Assembly (NCBI GenBank): GCA_900541975.1
Contig: UQLR01000002.1
Coordinates: 62,001-126,000 of the forward strand
DNA length: 64,000 bases
Direction of reading: 5' to 3'
From: an uncultured Oscillospiraceae bacterium
GTDB lineage: Bacteria > Bacillota > Clostridia > Oscillospirales > Acutalibacteraceae
Shown: piece after piece, positions 26,151-35,178 of the stretch
Position numbering within the stretch: position 1 is the first letter of the stretch
Layout of the letters: the number at the start of each line of letters is the position of its first letter
The notes under the pieces: model-generated
Databases searched by the model: none
Seen by the model: the letters and a program-made list of their open reading frames with translations, nothing else
What the model was told of the DNA's origin: nothing
Program-made: the position numbers and the translations under genes

Positions 26151-26251
26151 CGCCGATGTGTAAAAAAGCCGTACCCGTTTGAAAATGGGAGCCGTTTTAT
26201 ACTTATTGTGGCGCCTGAATAAAAGCGGAAAATAAATAGATGGAAAATGTG

Positions 26252-26279
26252 GAGCGCTGTATAAAAGCGCTCTTTTTTT
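26252..26279 (+). terminator. Intrinsic terminator after the XRE gene
   Basis: GAGCGCT (26252-26258) pairs with AGCGCTC (26266-26272) and seven T residues follow. This rules out the 86-codon frame that begins at 26240. Confidence 0.88.
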
Positions 26280-26306
26280 GCGGTCGTATGGCCTGGCAGC
26301 TTAAAT

Positions 26307-26325
26307 TTTACAGAGAAGCTTTACA
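26307..26325 (+). promoter_or_regulatory. Distal PhoP-box-like repeat
   Basis: TTTACA occurs at 26307-26312 and 26320-26325 with a 7-base spacer, about 230 bases ahead of pstS. This matches the TT(A/T/C)ACA repeats of PhoP boxes less tightly than the proximal site. Confidence 0.35.
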
Positions 26326-26445
26326 GACGCTTAAAAATAATAAAGCAAAAAGTTTTATAAATATGGATAAGGGTTTGGGACAAAATAGTAGTAGTTCACA
26401 TCAAAGAAAGAATAAAGAACCTGGTGTATTTTCCTGCAGTATTTA

Positions 26446-26501
26446 TTTTACACACATTTTACAAACGGCTGTATTTGAATTTTACAAAGCAGCTTTATAG
26501 T
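26446..26501 (+). promoter_or_regulatory. Candidate PhoP box and promoter of pstS
   Basis: TTTACA at 26447-26452 and 26458-26463 lie in direct repeat with an 11-base period (5-base spacer), the known layout of Bacillus PhoP boxes; another TTTACA lies at 26481-26486. A -10-like TATAGT follows at 26496-26501 without a good -35 box, as expected for an activator-dependent promoter. It drives the phosphate-uptake gene pstS. Confidence 0.65.
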
Positions 26502-26556
26502 AAAACGCGTACCGAGAAATACGTACAGGAACATAATTAAAAGGAGAAATAGAACA

Positions 26557-27501
26557 ATGAAGAAAAAGTTACTATCTGTTTTAATGGTTGCAGCATTAGG
26601 TATTGCGGTGCTTGCAGGATGTAATTCTGCTACGACTTCTTCTTATGGAAGCACAGACTCAGCGGCAGATCCGGGCAGCTCCCAGGGCGAATCGCAAACG
26701 CAGAACTTTGATACAGGAAAAACCATTTCGGTTATCACAAGAGAAGCAGGCTCCGGTACAAGAGATGCGTTCGTAGAGCTTACAGGCGTTCTGGAAGAGG
26801 ACGAGGCGGGAAATGAAACAGACAACACGTCAAAGGGCGCAGTTACTGTTAACAGCACGCAGGCGGTTATGAGCAATGTAACTGGCAACGAAGCGGCTAT
26901 CGGTTATATCTCTCTTGGTTCTTTAAACGAAACGGTAAAGGCAATCAAAGTTGACGGCGTAGAGGCCACGCCGGAAACGGTTAAAGACGGCTCTTACACA
27001 ATTGCAAGGCCCTTTAATATTGCTACAAAGACAGACGGCCAGCTCAGCGAAGTAGCACAGGATTTTATAGACTATATTCTGAGCACGGAAGGCCAGAAGG
27101 TTGTTTCAGATAACGGCTATATTGCACTGGAAGATACAAAAGCTTATGCCGGTTCCAAGCCGGAAGGCAAGGTTGTTGTTGCAGGTTCTTCCTCCGTGTC
27201 TCCTGTTATGGAAAAACTTAAGGAAGCATATCAGGCAATTAACAACAATGCGAAAATTGAAATTCAGACAACAGACTCTTCCTCTGGTATGACAGCGGCA
27301 ATGGAAGGTACATGTGACATCGGTATGGCTTCCAGAGCGCTGAAAGATGAAGAGGTAGAGAGCCTCACACCAACAAACATTGCCATGGACGGTATCGCAG
27401 TTGTGGTTAACAATGCCAACACATGCGAGGATTTGACGATCGAACAGGTCAAAGAAATCTTTACAGGAAATACAACCGTTTGGTCGGATGTAATTAAATA
27501 A
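26557..27501 (+). CDS. pstS: Phosphate-binding lipoprotein of the Pst transporter
   Basis: A 314-residue extracytoplasmic protein that binds phosphate and delivers it to PstC/PstA. It has a lipoprotein signal with lipobox VLAGC (Cys22) and a Ser/Thr-rich linker. The two phosphate-binding loops GSGTRDAF and GSSSVSPVMEKL are visible, the second at the start of the other lobe; the order of the two halves looks permuted relative to some PstS proteins. AAAAGGAG precedes the start. A terminator behind it should give excess PstS over the membrane subunits. Confidence 0.92.
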   Translation: MKKKLLSVLMVAALGIAVLAGCNSATTSSYGSTDSAADPGSSQGESQTQNFDTGKTISVITREAGSGTRDAFVELTGVLEEDEAGNETDNTSKGAVTVNSTQAVMSNVTGNEAAIGYISLGSLNETVKAIKVDGVEATPETVKDGSYTIARPFNIATKTDGQLSEVAQDFIDYILSTEGQKVVSDNGYIALEDTKAYAGSKPEGKVVVAGSSSVSPVMEKLKEAYQAINNNAKIEIQTTDSSSGMTAAMEGTCDIGMASRALKDEEVESLTPTNIAMDGIAVVVNNANTCEDLTIEQVKEIFTGNTTVWSDVIK

Positions 27502-27561
27502 GTACCTGTAAAATATATAAAACAAATAAAGATAGAATATATTACACATCCCCGTAAAAAA

Positions 27562-27589
27562 GGGGCGGTCAAAAGCCGCCCCATTTTTT
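27562..27589 (+). terminator. Terminator between pstS and pstC
   Basis: GGGGCGG (27562-27568) pairs with CCGCCCC (27576-27582), then six T residues. Partial read-through would set the PstS to PstCAB ratio. Confidence 0.9.
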
Positions 27590-27634
27590 GGAATTCGGAA
27601 AAATTTTTACCTTAAGGGGTTTGAGTGAGGAATC

Positions 27635-28495
27635 ATGAAAAATATTTTAGAAACGGTGATGAAGGGCGTCTTTTTTCTGGCGGCGCTTACGTCTGTTACA
27701 GCGGTCGCTCTGATCTGTATTTTTCTTTTTGCAAACGGCGTCCCTGCAATGGGGGAAATTGGCCTGTTCGAATTTTTGGGAGGACAGGAATGGGCGCCGA
27801 CCAATGTGCCGGCAAGCTACGGCGTTTTTACAATGATATTGGGCAGCCTGTACATAACCGCAGGGGCAATTGTAATCGGGGTTCCGATCGGCGTCCTAAC
27901 TGCGGTTTTTCTGGCGCGCTTCTGTCCTAAAAAGCTGTATAGGGTGTTGAAACCTGCAATTGAGCTTTTGGCCGGTATCCCTTCCATAGTGTACGGCTTT
28001 TTTGGTTTGGTGGTTATTGTACCGTTTATACGCAATACGTTTGGCGGGAACGGAAGCAGTATTTTAACGGCTTCCATCGTGCTGGGGATTATGATTTTGC
28101 CCACGATTGTAGGCGTTTCAGAATCCGCAATCAAGGCTGTGCCGGAAAGCTATTACGAGGGCTCTCTGGCATTGGGCGCCACAAAAGAAAGAAGTGTGTT
28201 CTGCTGTGTACTGCCCGCGGCGAAGTCTGGCATTTTGGCCGGCATTATTTTGGGCGTAGGCAGAGCAATTGGCGAAACCATGGCCGTTGTGCTCATTGCG
28301 GGTAATCAGGCGTGGATTCCGTCCAGTATTCTTGACGGCGTGCGTACGCTTACAACAAATATTGTGCTGGAAATGGGTTATGCTACAGGCTTGCACAGAG
28401 AAGCGCTGATTGCAACGGCAGTGGTGTTGTTTGTATTTATCCTTATCATCAATCTGGTCTTTGCATTCTTTAACAGGAGGTCGGCAAAGAAATGA
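27635..28495 (+). CDS. pstC: Phosphate ABC transporter permease PstC
   Basis: A 286-residue membrane protein with about six spans and the binding-protein-dependent permease loop (EGSLALGATKERSVFCCVLPAAKSGI, here read in parts) that docks PstB. The GIPSIVYGFFGLVVIVPF stretch is typical of PstC/PstA. GAGG precedes the start. The stop overlaps the pstA start by four bases, so the pair is translationally coupled. Confidence 0.94.
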   Translation: MKNILETVMKGVFFLAALTSVTAVALICIFLFANGVPAMGEIGLFEFLGGQEWAPTNVPASYGVFTMILGSLYITAGAIVIGVPIGVLTAVFLARFCPKKLYRVLKPAIELLAGIPSIVYGFFGLVVIVPFIRNTFGGNGSSILTASIVLGIMILPTIVGVSESAIKAVPESYYEGSLALGATKERSVFCCVLPAAKSGILAGIILGVGRAIGETMAVVLIAGNQAWIPSSILDGVRTLTTNIVLEMGYATGLHREALIATAVVLFVFILIINLVFAFFNRRSAKK

Positions 28496-29355
28496 AGGCA
28501 GTGAATAAACAAAGCTTTAAACAAAAGCTGATGGCTTATAAAAGAAAACCGCTTTCACTTGCGATGTATTTGCTTGTCGTAATTGCAACCATTTTGACGG
28601 TGGGAGCGCTTCTTTTCCTGATTGGCTATATCTTGATCATGGGTATTCCCAATATTAAGCCGGAAATGTTCTCCTGGGAATATAATTCTGAAAATGTATC
28701 GTTTATGCCGGCAATTGTCAATACCGTTATTATGACGGCCCTTTCGCTGCTGATTGCAGCACCCCTGGGGATTTTTTCTGCAATTTATCTGGTAGAATAT
28801 GCAAAAAGAGGCAATAAATTTGTAGGTGTGATTCGCACAACGGCGGAAACGCTTTCCGGCATACCATCCATCGTGTACGGCCTGTTCGGCATGCTGTTTT
28901 TTGTAACGGCGCTCGACTGGGGCTATTCTTTGCTTTCAGGCTCCCTTACGCTTGCCATTATGATTTTGCCTTTGATCATGCGCACCACAGAAGAAGCGCT
29001 TAAGACCGTACCAGACACCTACAGGGAGGGCAGCTTTGGCCTTGGGGCCGGCAGGCTGCGGACGGTTTTCCGGGTGGTGCTTCCAAGCGCCATACCGGGA
29101 ATTTTAGCAGGCGTAATCCTCGCAATCGGCAGGATTGTGGGCGAAACGGCGGCGCTGATTTATACAGCCGGCACGGTAGCGGAGTTGCCGAAAGACTTGA
29201 TGTCTTCCGGGCGTACACTGGCAGTGCATATGTATGCGTTGTCAAGCGAGGGGCTTCATACCAATGAGGCATATGCTACGGCCGTTATACTGCTTGTGAC
29301 AGTTTTGCTGATCAATACGCTGTCGGCGTTTATTGCCAAGAAAATTGCAAAATAA
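28492..29355 (+). CDS. pstA: Phosphate ABC transporter permease PstA
   Basis: A 287-residue membrane protein with about six spans, sharing with PstC the SGIPSIVYGLFGMLFFV segment and the EGSFGLGAGRLRTVFRVVLP coupling loop that contacts PstB. It pairs with PstC to form the phosphate channel. Its ATG overlaps the pstC stop, and the ATPase gene follows 32 bases later. Confidence 0.94.
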   Translation: MKAVNKQSFKQKLMAYKRKPLSLAMYLLVVIATILTVGALLFLIGYILIMGIPNIKPEMFSWEYNSENVSFMPAIVNTVIMTALSLLIAAPLGIFSAIYLVEYAKRGNKFVGVIRTTAETLSGIPSIVYGLFGMLFFVTALDWGYSLLSGSLTLAIMILPLIMRTTEEALKTVPDTYREGSFGLGAGRLRTVFRVVLPSAIPGILAGVILAIGRIVGETAALIYTAGTVAELPKDLMSSGRTLAVHMYALSSEGLHTNEAYATAVILLVTVLLINTLSAFIAKKIAK

Positions 29356-29387
29356 ATATGGGCTGCCGAAAGGAATGAAAAGAAGAT

Positions 29388-30137
29388 ATGGATAAATTTA
29401 ATATTAAAAATCTGGATCTGTATTATGGAAGCTTTCAGGCTTTGAAAGATATCAATTTGGATATACAGGAAAAAAATATCACCGCGTTTATCGGGCCGTC
29501 CGGTTGCGGTAAATCCACCCTGCTGAAAACCCTCAACAGAATGAACGATTTGGTGGAGGGCTGCAAGATCACAGGCAGTGTGAAGCTGGACGGACAGGAT
29601 ATTTATGGGAATATGGATATTAATATTTTAAGAAAGCGTGTGGGTATGGTTTTTCAAAAGCCAAACCCGTTTCCGATGTCGGTTTATGACAATATTGCCT
29701 TTGGCCCCAGAACGCACGGGGTCCGTTCGAAAAAAAATCTGGATGAAATAGTGGAAAACTCGCTCAAAAGCGCCGCAATATGGGACGAAGTAAAAGACAG
29801 GCTGTCAAAAAGCGCCCTGGGGCTGTCCGGCGGACAGCAGCAGCGCCTGTGCATTGCAAGGGCGCTTGCCGTCAATCCGGAAGTACTGCTGATGGATGAA
29901 CCCACCAGTGCGCTGGATCCCATTTCCACATCTAAAATTGAAGAGCTGGCGTTAAAGCTGAAAGAAAAATATTCTATCGTAATTGTTACACACAATATGC
30001 AGCAGGCATTGCGTATTTCAGATATGACGGCGTTTTTTCTGCTTGGCGATATGATAGAATATGACACGACCGATACCATATTCTCTATGCCCAAAAACAA
30101 GAAGACAGAGGATTATATCACAGGGAGGTTTGGATGA
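29388..30137 (+). CDS. pstB: Phosphate ABC transporter ATP-binding protein PstB
   Basis: A 249-residue ATPase with Walker [11 protein letters not shown]-loop [13 protein letters not shown] (a PstB hallmark), signature LSGGQQQRL and Walker [13 protein letters not shown]. It energises PstCA. The last codons overlap the start of phoU. In the Pho system the transporter itself signals phosphate status to the sensor kinase through PhoU. Confidence 0.96.
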   Translation: MDKFNIKNLDLYYGSFQALKDINLDIQEKNITAFIGPSGCGKSTLLKTLNRMNDLVEGCKITGSVKLDGQDIYGNMDINILRKRVGMVFQKPNPFPMSVYDNIAFGPRTHGVRSKKNLDEIVENSLKSAAIWDEVKDRLSKSALGLSGGQQQRLCIARALAVNPEVLLMDEPTSALDPISTSKIEELALKLKEKYSIVIVTHNMQQALRISDMTAFFLLGDMIEYDTTDTIFSMPKNKKTEDYITGRFG

Positions 30138-30844
30138 TGCGGAAATATTACGATTTACAGCTGCGCAGACTAAACGACGAGCTAACAGAAATGGGCGCGT
30201 TGATTGAAACGGCAATTGAATATGCTACAGACGCGCTTTTAAATAAAAAAATTGAAAAAGCGCAAAAGGTCAAGGGATATGAAAAAGAAATTGACCAGAA
30301 GGAAAAAGACATAGAAAGCCTGTGCATCAAGCTGATTTTGCACCAGCAGCCGGTCGCCAGGGATTTAAGACAGATTTCCGCCGCCTTGAAGATGATTACC
30401 GATATGGAGCGTGTAGGGGATCAGGCGGAAGATCTGTCTGAACTGGCAGTTCTGCTTGCCGACGTTCCGGTACAGATGAGTACCCAGCATATTGCGAAGA
30501 TGGCGCAGGCGTCCGCTAAAATGGTTACGGCCGGGGTTGATGCGTTTGTCAAGCGCGATGTAAATCTGGCAGTTTCTGTGTGTGAAAGCGACGATGTAGT
30601 GGATAACCTGTTTAATATTGTACGCAGCGATTTAATCGATTTGATCCGGAAAGATGCAAAAGCAGGCAGCAGCGCGCTGGATCTGCTGATGGCCGCAAAG
30701 TATTATGAGCGTATTGGGGACCATGCGGTCAATATTGCGGAATGGGTCATTTTTTCTATTACAGGGACACACACAAGTCAAACCGAAAAAAATGCCGACG
30801 GACTGGATTTTTCTGATATGCTGGAAAATCTGCCGGATCAATAA
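30134..30844 (+). CDS. phoU: Phosphate signalling regulator PhoU
   Basis: A 236-residue, all-helical protein with the two tandem PhoU repeats; each contains an acidic-metal pattern ([14 protein letters not shown] in the first, [13 protein letters not shown] in the second). It links the Pst transporter to PhoR and keeps the regulon off when phosphate is plentiful (family knowledge). The start overlaps pstB; two adjacent ATG codons (30134, 30137) are both possible. Confidence 0.94.
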   Translation: MMRKYYDLQLRRLNDELTEMGALIETAIEYATDALLNKKIEKAQKVKGYEKEIDQKEKDIESLCIKLILHQQPVARDLRQISAALKMITDMERVGDQAEDLSELAVLLADVPVQMSTQHIAKMAQASAKMVTAGVDAFVKRDVNLAVSVCESDDVVDNLFNIVRSDLIDLIRKDAKAGSSALDLLMAAKYYERIGDHAVNIAEWVIFSITGTHTSQTEKNADGLDFSDMLENLPDQ

Positions 30845-30892
30845 CCGCTTTTTGTTTATCAGATGCATAGATGTATTTCTCTTTTACAAAGC

Positions 30893-30935
30893 GAAAGCAG
30901 GCGCAGGGTTTTCCCTGCGCCTGCTTTCTGCTTTT
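30893..30935 (+). terminator. Terminator after phoU
   Basis: GAAAGCAGGCGCAGGG (30893-30908) pairs exactly with CCCTGCGCCTGCTTTC (30913-30928), followed by T-rich sequence. It separates the pst genes from phoPR. Confidence 0.88.
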
Positions 30936-30943
30936 TGCTTATT

Positions 30944-30987
30944 TTTACTTATTTTTTACTGCACCGTACAGATTCCTGTGCTATAAT
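30944..30987 (+). promoter_or_regulatory. Candidate PhoP box and promoter of phoP
   Basis: TTTACT at 30944-30949 and 30955-30960 form a direct repeat with an 11-base period and 5-base spacer, like the pstS site. TATAAT (30982-30987) follows 21 bases later with no -35 box, suggesting autoactivation. Confidence 0.6.
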
Positions 30988-31019
30988 AAAAAAAATAACA
31001 CTATAATGAGGTGAATTGC

Positions 31020-31688
31020 GTGATTTATATAGTGGAAGATGACCGCGACATCAGGGAAATGGAAAGCTATGCCCTTAAAAACAGTGGGTTTGAAGTGCGG
31101 GCTTTTGCAGACAGCACGGCTTTTTTTGCGTCTTGTGCTGAAAAGACGCCAAAGCTGGTTCTGCTGGATATTATGCTTCCAAAGGAAGATGGTCTTTCTG
31201 TTTTACAAAAGCTTCGGCAAAACGATAAGACGCGCAAGGTGCCTGTTATTATGGTTACGGCAAAATCAAGCGAGCTGGATAAGGTCAAAGGTCTGGATAT
31301 GGGCGCGGACGACTATATTACAAAACCGTTTGGCGTGATGGAGCTGGTTTCCAGAGTAAAGGCGCTTTTACGCCGCTGCGAAGAGGAACAGAAATCGGTG
31401 GTTTTGCAGTACGGGAGCATTGTTGTGGACGACTTTAAGCATAGCGTAACAGTAAGCGGCGTGCCCTGCATTTTAACATATAAGGAATATGAGCTGCTTA
31501 AGTATCTGATTTTGAATAAGGAGATTGCGCTGACAAGGGAACGGTTGCTTGAAAAGGTGTGGGGCTATGATTTTGAAGGAGAAAGCAGAACGGTGGATAT
31601 GCATATTAAAACACTCCGCCAGAAGCTAGGCGAGGCGGGGAACCTGATAAAAACCGTGCGCCATGTAGGGTATAAGGTGGGGGAATAG
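31020..31688 (+). CDS. phoP: Response regulator of the phosphate two-component system
   Basis: A 222-residue OmpR-family regulator. The receiver domain has VEDD near the start, the phosphate acceptor Asp50 (LVLLDIMLP) and TKPFG; the C-terminal winged helix shows LTYKEYELLKYLILN and SRTVDMHIKTLRQKL. A GTG start at 31020 is chosen because GAGGTG is six bases ahead; GTG 31011 overlaps that site. Its place between phoU and a PAS-containing kinase supports the PhoP call. It should bind the TTTAC(A/T) repeats before pstS and phoP. Confidence 0.92.
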   Translation: MIYIVEDDRDIREMESYALKNSGFEVRAFADSTAFFASCAEKTPKLVLLDIMLPKEDGLSVLQKLRQNDKTRKVPVIMVTAKSSELDKVKGLDMGADDYITKPFGVMELVSRVKALLRRCEEEQKSVVLQYGSIVVDDFKHSVTVSGVPCILTYKEYELLKYLILNKEIALTRERLLEKVWGYDFEGESRTVDMHIKTLRQKLGEAGNLIKTVRHVGYKVGE

Positions 31689-31691
31689 CGC

Positions 31692-33353
31692 GTGAAGCTG
31701 AAAAGCAAATTAGCAGGCAGGCTGTGTATAATAGGCGTTGTCGCGGTTATTTTAACCGCTGTTTGCGCCATCCTTGCATTTTGGTCTGTTTTTTCCGGCC
31801 AGGCGCGAGAGGATCTTAGAAATTACGGGCAAATATTATCCCAGGCTTGTACGCAACAGGGCGAAATCCCAAAGCAGGCGCTTTTGCCCGGCGTTTACCG
31901 CGTTACGCTAATTGCGCCGGACGGATCTGTACTGTACGAAAACGCGGCGGCGCAGGAGGAAATGGAAAACCATGGAAACCGGCCCGAGGTGCGGCAGGCC
32001 ATGGAGACTGGCACGGGTGAAAGCGCGCGCCAGTCCGGAACATTGGGTAAGGTTACCTATTATTATGCGCAAAGGCTGGACAATGGACATATTTTGCGTG
32101 TTTCCAAACAGGTAGACAGTGTATTTTCCGTGTTTCAGGGAATGATCCCCGTTTTGTTGGGCATCGGTGCATATATTCTGTTAATCTGCCTGATTATGGC
32201 GTCAGAGATGACCAAGGGAATTGTAAAACCAATTGAAAAAATGGCCCAAGATACCGACGCGGTTGCATATGACGAGCTGGTTCCCTTTGCCAGGATGATT
32301 GAAGCGCAGCGCAAGAGAATTCAGGAGCAGATGGAGCAGATTCACCAGGAAACAGACAAAATCAATACCATCATTGCCAACATGGAAGAGGGCCTTATTC
32401 TTTTGGACCGCGACAAGCACGTGCTGATGCAAAACGACAGTGCGATCCATTTGCTCCACGCCGGGTTTGACGATATAATCGGAAAAAGCTTTATCAGCCT
32501 TTCACGCAATGAAGAGGTCAACCGGTGCATTGCAGAAGCGGCAAAGGGAAAAAACAGAACGGTAGAGTTTACGGTGCATAAAAAACGGCTGCAAATGCTT
32601 GCAAATCCCGTTTATACAAACGGGGAGCAAATTGGTGTGATCTGTATTATTGTAGATGTAACGGGCGTAAAAGAGGTTGAACGCCTGCGCAGAGAATTTA
32701 CTGCAAATGTTTCCCATGAACTCAAAACGCCGCTTACGTCTATTTCCGGCTATGCGGAGATGATAGAAAGCGGCATTGCAAAGGAAGACGACGTAAAGGC
32801 GTTTGCCGGAAAAATTCACCGTGAAGCAGGGCGGCTGGTTACCTTGATCAGCGATATCATCAAGCTTTCCCAGCTGGAGGAAGAGCCCGCGCAAGTGAAA
32901 AACAGCGGCGTTGTAGACCTGCAAATGCTTGTGCAGGAATGTGCAGACACACTTTCCCTGCCTGCACAGAAGCATGGCGTAACAATAGAAACAGACCTTG
33001 CGCCGTGCATCGTAAAGGGGGAGCATGCGCTGTTTTATGAGTTGGTATACAACTTGTGCGACAACGCAATCCGGTACAACAGGCAAAACGGCAAAGTCTG
33101 TATTACGCTTAAGCAGTATAACGGGAACGCTGTGCTCAGCGTGAAAGATACGGGAATAGGGATCCCCAAAGAACATCAAAGCCGAATTTTTGAGCGGTTT
33201 TACAGGGTAGACAAGAGCCGATCCAAGCAGACGGGCGGTACGGGGCTGGGGCTTGCAATCGTCAAACACGTTGCAGAACGGTATCATGCGCAGTTGCATT
33301 TGGAAAGCGAAGAAGGAAAGGGGACGGAGATTACCGTTACATTCCAACCTTAG
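31692..33353 (+). CDS. phoR: Phosphate sensor histidine kinase
   Basis: A 553-residue sensor with two membrane segments (about 10-35 and 150-170) around an outer loop, a HAMP-like stretch, a PAS domain (about 225-320), and the kinase core: H-box FTANVSHELKTPLTS (His342), an N-box LCDNAIRYN, and G-boxes DTGIGIP and GTGLGLAIV. GTG start, three bases after phoP. In the family the PAS domain contacts PhoU/PstB rather than phosphate itself. Confidence 0.92.
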   Translation: MKLKSKLAGRLCIIGVVAVILTAVCAILAFWSVFSGQAREDLRNYGQILSQACTQQGEIPKQALLPGVYRVTLIAPDGSVLYENAAAQEEMENHGNRPEVRQAMETGTGESARQSGTLGKVTYYYAQRLDNGHILRVSKQVDSVFSVFQGMIPVLLGIGAYILLICLIMASEMTKGIVKPIEKMAQDTDAVAYDELVPFARMIEAQRKRIQEQMEQIHQETDKINTIIANMEEGLILLDRDKHVLMQNDSAIHLLHAGFDDIIGKSFISLSRNEEVNRCIAEAAKGKNRTVEFTVHKKRLQMLANPVYTNGEQIGVICIIVDVTGVKEVERLRREFTANVSHELKTPLTSISGYAEMIESGIAKEDDVKAFAGKIHREAGRLVTLISDIIKLSQLEEEPAQVKNSGVVDLQMLVQECADTLSLPAQKHGVTIETDLAPCIVKGEHALFYELVYNLCDNAIRYNRQNGKVCITLKQYNGNAVLSVKDTGIGIPKEHQSRIFERFYRVDKSRSKQTGGTGLGLAIVKHVAERYHAQLHLESEEGKGTEITVTFQP

Positions 33354-33479
33354 AACAAAATAGGTTGCGGTTGCAATGCGTTTTCTGTTAATATGGTTTT
33401 AGGAAAAAGATGCGGAATATATTTTTAAATGGCGGAAACCCTATCACTATACTTTACAGAAAAAGGAACGGGATTTTTT

Positions 33480-34838
33480 ATGACATGGAGGTTGTCTAAA
33501 AGGCAGACGGTGCGCGTTATAAGCTTTACAATTGCAGCCGTGCTTCTGGTAGCAGGCGCGGCAGTTGCAGGCTTCCAGCTGGTTTCCCGCTACCGTTCTA
33601 CCATAGAATATGGCTACCAGCAGGCGCTCAACGAGCTTTCCGATTATTTTACAAATCTGCAGGCCGCGCTCACAAAAGGCGTTTATGCAAATACACAGAC
33701 GCAGCAGTACGGGCTTGCGCTAAAGCTTGTAAGTGACGCACAGGGCGCAAAAGCGGCACTTAGCCGGTTGCCCCTGTCTGACGGCGAGGGGGACGCCATG
33801 CAGAAATATCTGGCGCAGGTGGGGGATTTCGCACAATATATGACGGCAAAACTGTCCAGAGACCAGGCGTTTTCAAACGACGATAAAAACAGCCTGCAAA
33901 AGCTTAGCGGCTATGCAAAGGAAATTGCCGGGCAGATAGAGGAAATTTCCTCCAGATACGCTGATGGCGATACCTTTATTGGACAGGCGCAGACAATCAG
34001 GGGGAATTTGGAAAATATAAACCATACAGCGCAGGAAAATACACTGGACCAGAGTTTCACACAGCTTAATGAAAGCTTTGAAGATTACCCGTCTTTGGTA
34101 TACGACGGCCCCTTTGCCGACCAGGTTCAGCAAAAAAAGCCGCGCATGCTGGAAAATGCAGAAAGCTTTTCCAAGCTGGAAGCGCAAAAGAACGCAGCGG
34201 CTTTTTTGAACGTACCCCAAAATACGCTTTCCTATCAGGGCCAGCGGCAGGGAAATATACCGGCCTATATCTTTAAAAACGAAGATGTATATATTACGGT
34301 AACGATCAGAGGCGGGTACATTGAAGAAATGTATAAAACAACGCAAGCAACGGAAAAGAAGCTGGATTTTACACAGGCAGCTGAAAAAGCGCAGCAGTTT
34401 TTAAGGCAGCGTGACTTTACAGATATGAAGGAAAGCTACTATGTAACCTCCGGCAATATTTGTACGATCAATTTTGCCTGTACACAGGCAGACGTGATCT
34501 GTTACAGTGATCTGGTCAAGGTGGGCGTGGCGCTTGACACAGGGGAAATTGTGTCGTTTAACGCATCCGGTTATATCATGAATCACAGTAAGCGGGATAT
34601 AGAGACAGATACGCTGGACCAGGCACAGGCAATGGAAAGCGTAAGCCCGCTTTTGACCGTGAAGAAAACGGCGCGCGCCCTGATCCCCACAGGAGGTACA
34701 AAAGAGGTTTTGTGCTATGAATTTACCTGTAAAGGGCAAGAGGGCGACAACGTGCTGGTTTATATCAATGCGGAAACAGGGATGGAAGAGCAGATTTTGA
34801 TCCTGCTGCAATCAGACGGCGGTGTGCTTACAATGTAA
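33480..34838 (+). CDS. ypeB: Germination protein YpeB
   Basis: A 452-residue protein with a membrane anchor (about residues 12-36) and a large outer part. The N-terminal half is helical (IEYGYQQALNELSDYFTNLQ is a YpeB hallmark), and the C-terminal half has three PepSY-like repeats (for example DFTQAAEKAQQFLRQR and TLDQAQAMESVSPLL). YpeB is needed to stabilise the spore cortex-lytic enzyme SleB and is normally next to sleB; no sleB-like gene is in this neighbourhood. ATG 33480 follows AAAGGAACGGGA. It supports a spore-forming host. Confidence 0.9.
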   Translation: MTWRLSKRQTVRVISFTIAAVLLVAGAAVAGFQLVSRYRSTIEYGYQQALNELSDYFTNLQAALTKGVYANTQTQQYGLALKLVSDAQGAKAALSRLPLSDGEGDAMQKYLAQVGDFAQYMTAKLSRDQAFSNDDKNSLQKLSGYAKEIAGQIEEISSRYADGDTFIGQAQTIRGNLENINHTAQENTLDQSFTQLNESFEDYPSLVYDGPFADQVQQKKPRMLENAESFSKLEAQKNAAAFLNVPQNTLSYQGQRQGNIPAYIFKNEDVYITVTIRGGYIEEMYKTTQATEKKLDFTQAAEKAQQFLRQRDFTDMKESYYVTSGNICTINFACTQADVICYSDLVKVGVALDTGEIVSFNASGYIMNHSKRDIETDTLDQAQAMESVSPLLTVKKTARALIPTGGTKEVLCYEFTCKGQEGDNVLVYINAETGMEEQILILLQSDGGVLTM

Positions 34839-34865
34839 AAAATGGGATTTGTTGCATTTGCAACA

Positions 34866-34893
34866 TTGAAAAATATCCTATATATGTTATAAT
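34866..34893 (+). promoter_or_regulatory. Promoter of the rubredoxin gene
   Basis: TTGAAA (34866-34871) and TATAAT (34888-34893) are 16 bases apart. A small inverted repeat, GTTGC-ATTT-GCAAC (34851-34864), lies just upstream of the -35 box and could be an operator. Confidence 0.65.
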
Positions 34894-34923
34894 AGTTTCA
34901 ATTATTAAAAGGAGATGCATAGG

Positions 34924-35082
34924 ATGGACACGTATATTTGCGATGTTTGCGGATGGGTTTATGATCCTGCAGTGGGCGACGAAGAAGGCGGCATTGCGCC
35001 GGGCGTTGCTTTTGAGGATCTGCCGGACGATTGGGTTTGCCCGTTGTGCGGCGTGGGGAAAGACCAGTTTTCCAAACAGTAA
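34924..35082 (+). CDS. Rubredoxin
   Basis: A 52-residue iron protein. Four cysteines in two knuckles, CDVC (6/9) and CPLC (39/42), with WVYDPAVGD and DDWVCPLCG, are the rubredoxin signature. AAAGGAG precedes the ATG. It lies just ahead of a flavodiiron protein, whose electron donor it probably is (rubredoxin-oxygen reductase pathway). Confidence 0.95.
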   Translation: MDTYICDVCGWVYDPAVGDEEGGIAPGVAFEDLPDDWVCPLCGVGKDQFSKQ

Positions 35083-35098
35083 AGCAAACGGGAATTGC

Positions 35099-35126
35099 AA
35101 AAGGGCAGGGCTGTCCCTGCCCTTTT
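35099..35126 (+). terminator. Terminator between rubredoxin and the flavodiiron gene
   Basis: AAAAGGGCAGGG (35099-35110) pairs exactly with CCCTGCCCTTTT (35115-35126). The small T-run suggests partial termination. Confidence 0.75.
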
Positions 35127-35178
35127 CGCCCGAAAAATACATACGGAAGAATGCATCGTTTAAGGAGTGAAAGCATAA

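Noticed and set aside
26240..26500. 86-codon frame upstream of pstS
   Set aside because: It begins within the intrinsic terminator at 26252-26279 and runs over the PhoP-box region.
33354..33479. SigG promoter ahead of ypeB
   Set aside because: GAATA and CTATACT-like boxes are present, but spacing and sequence match poorly.
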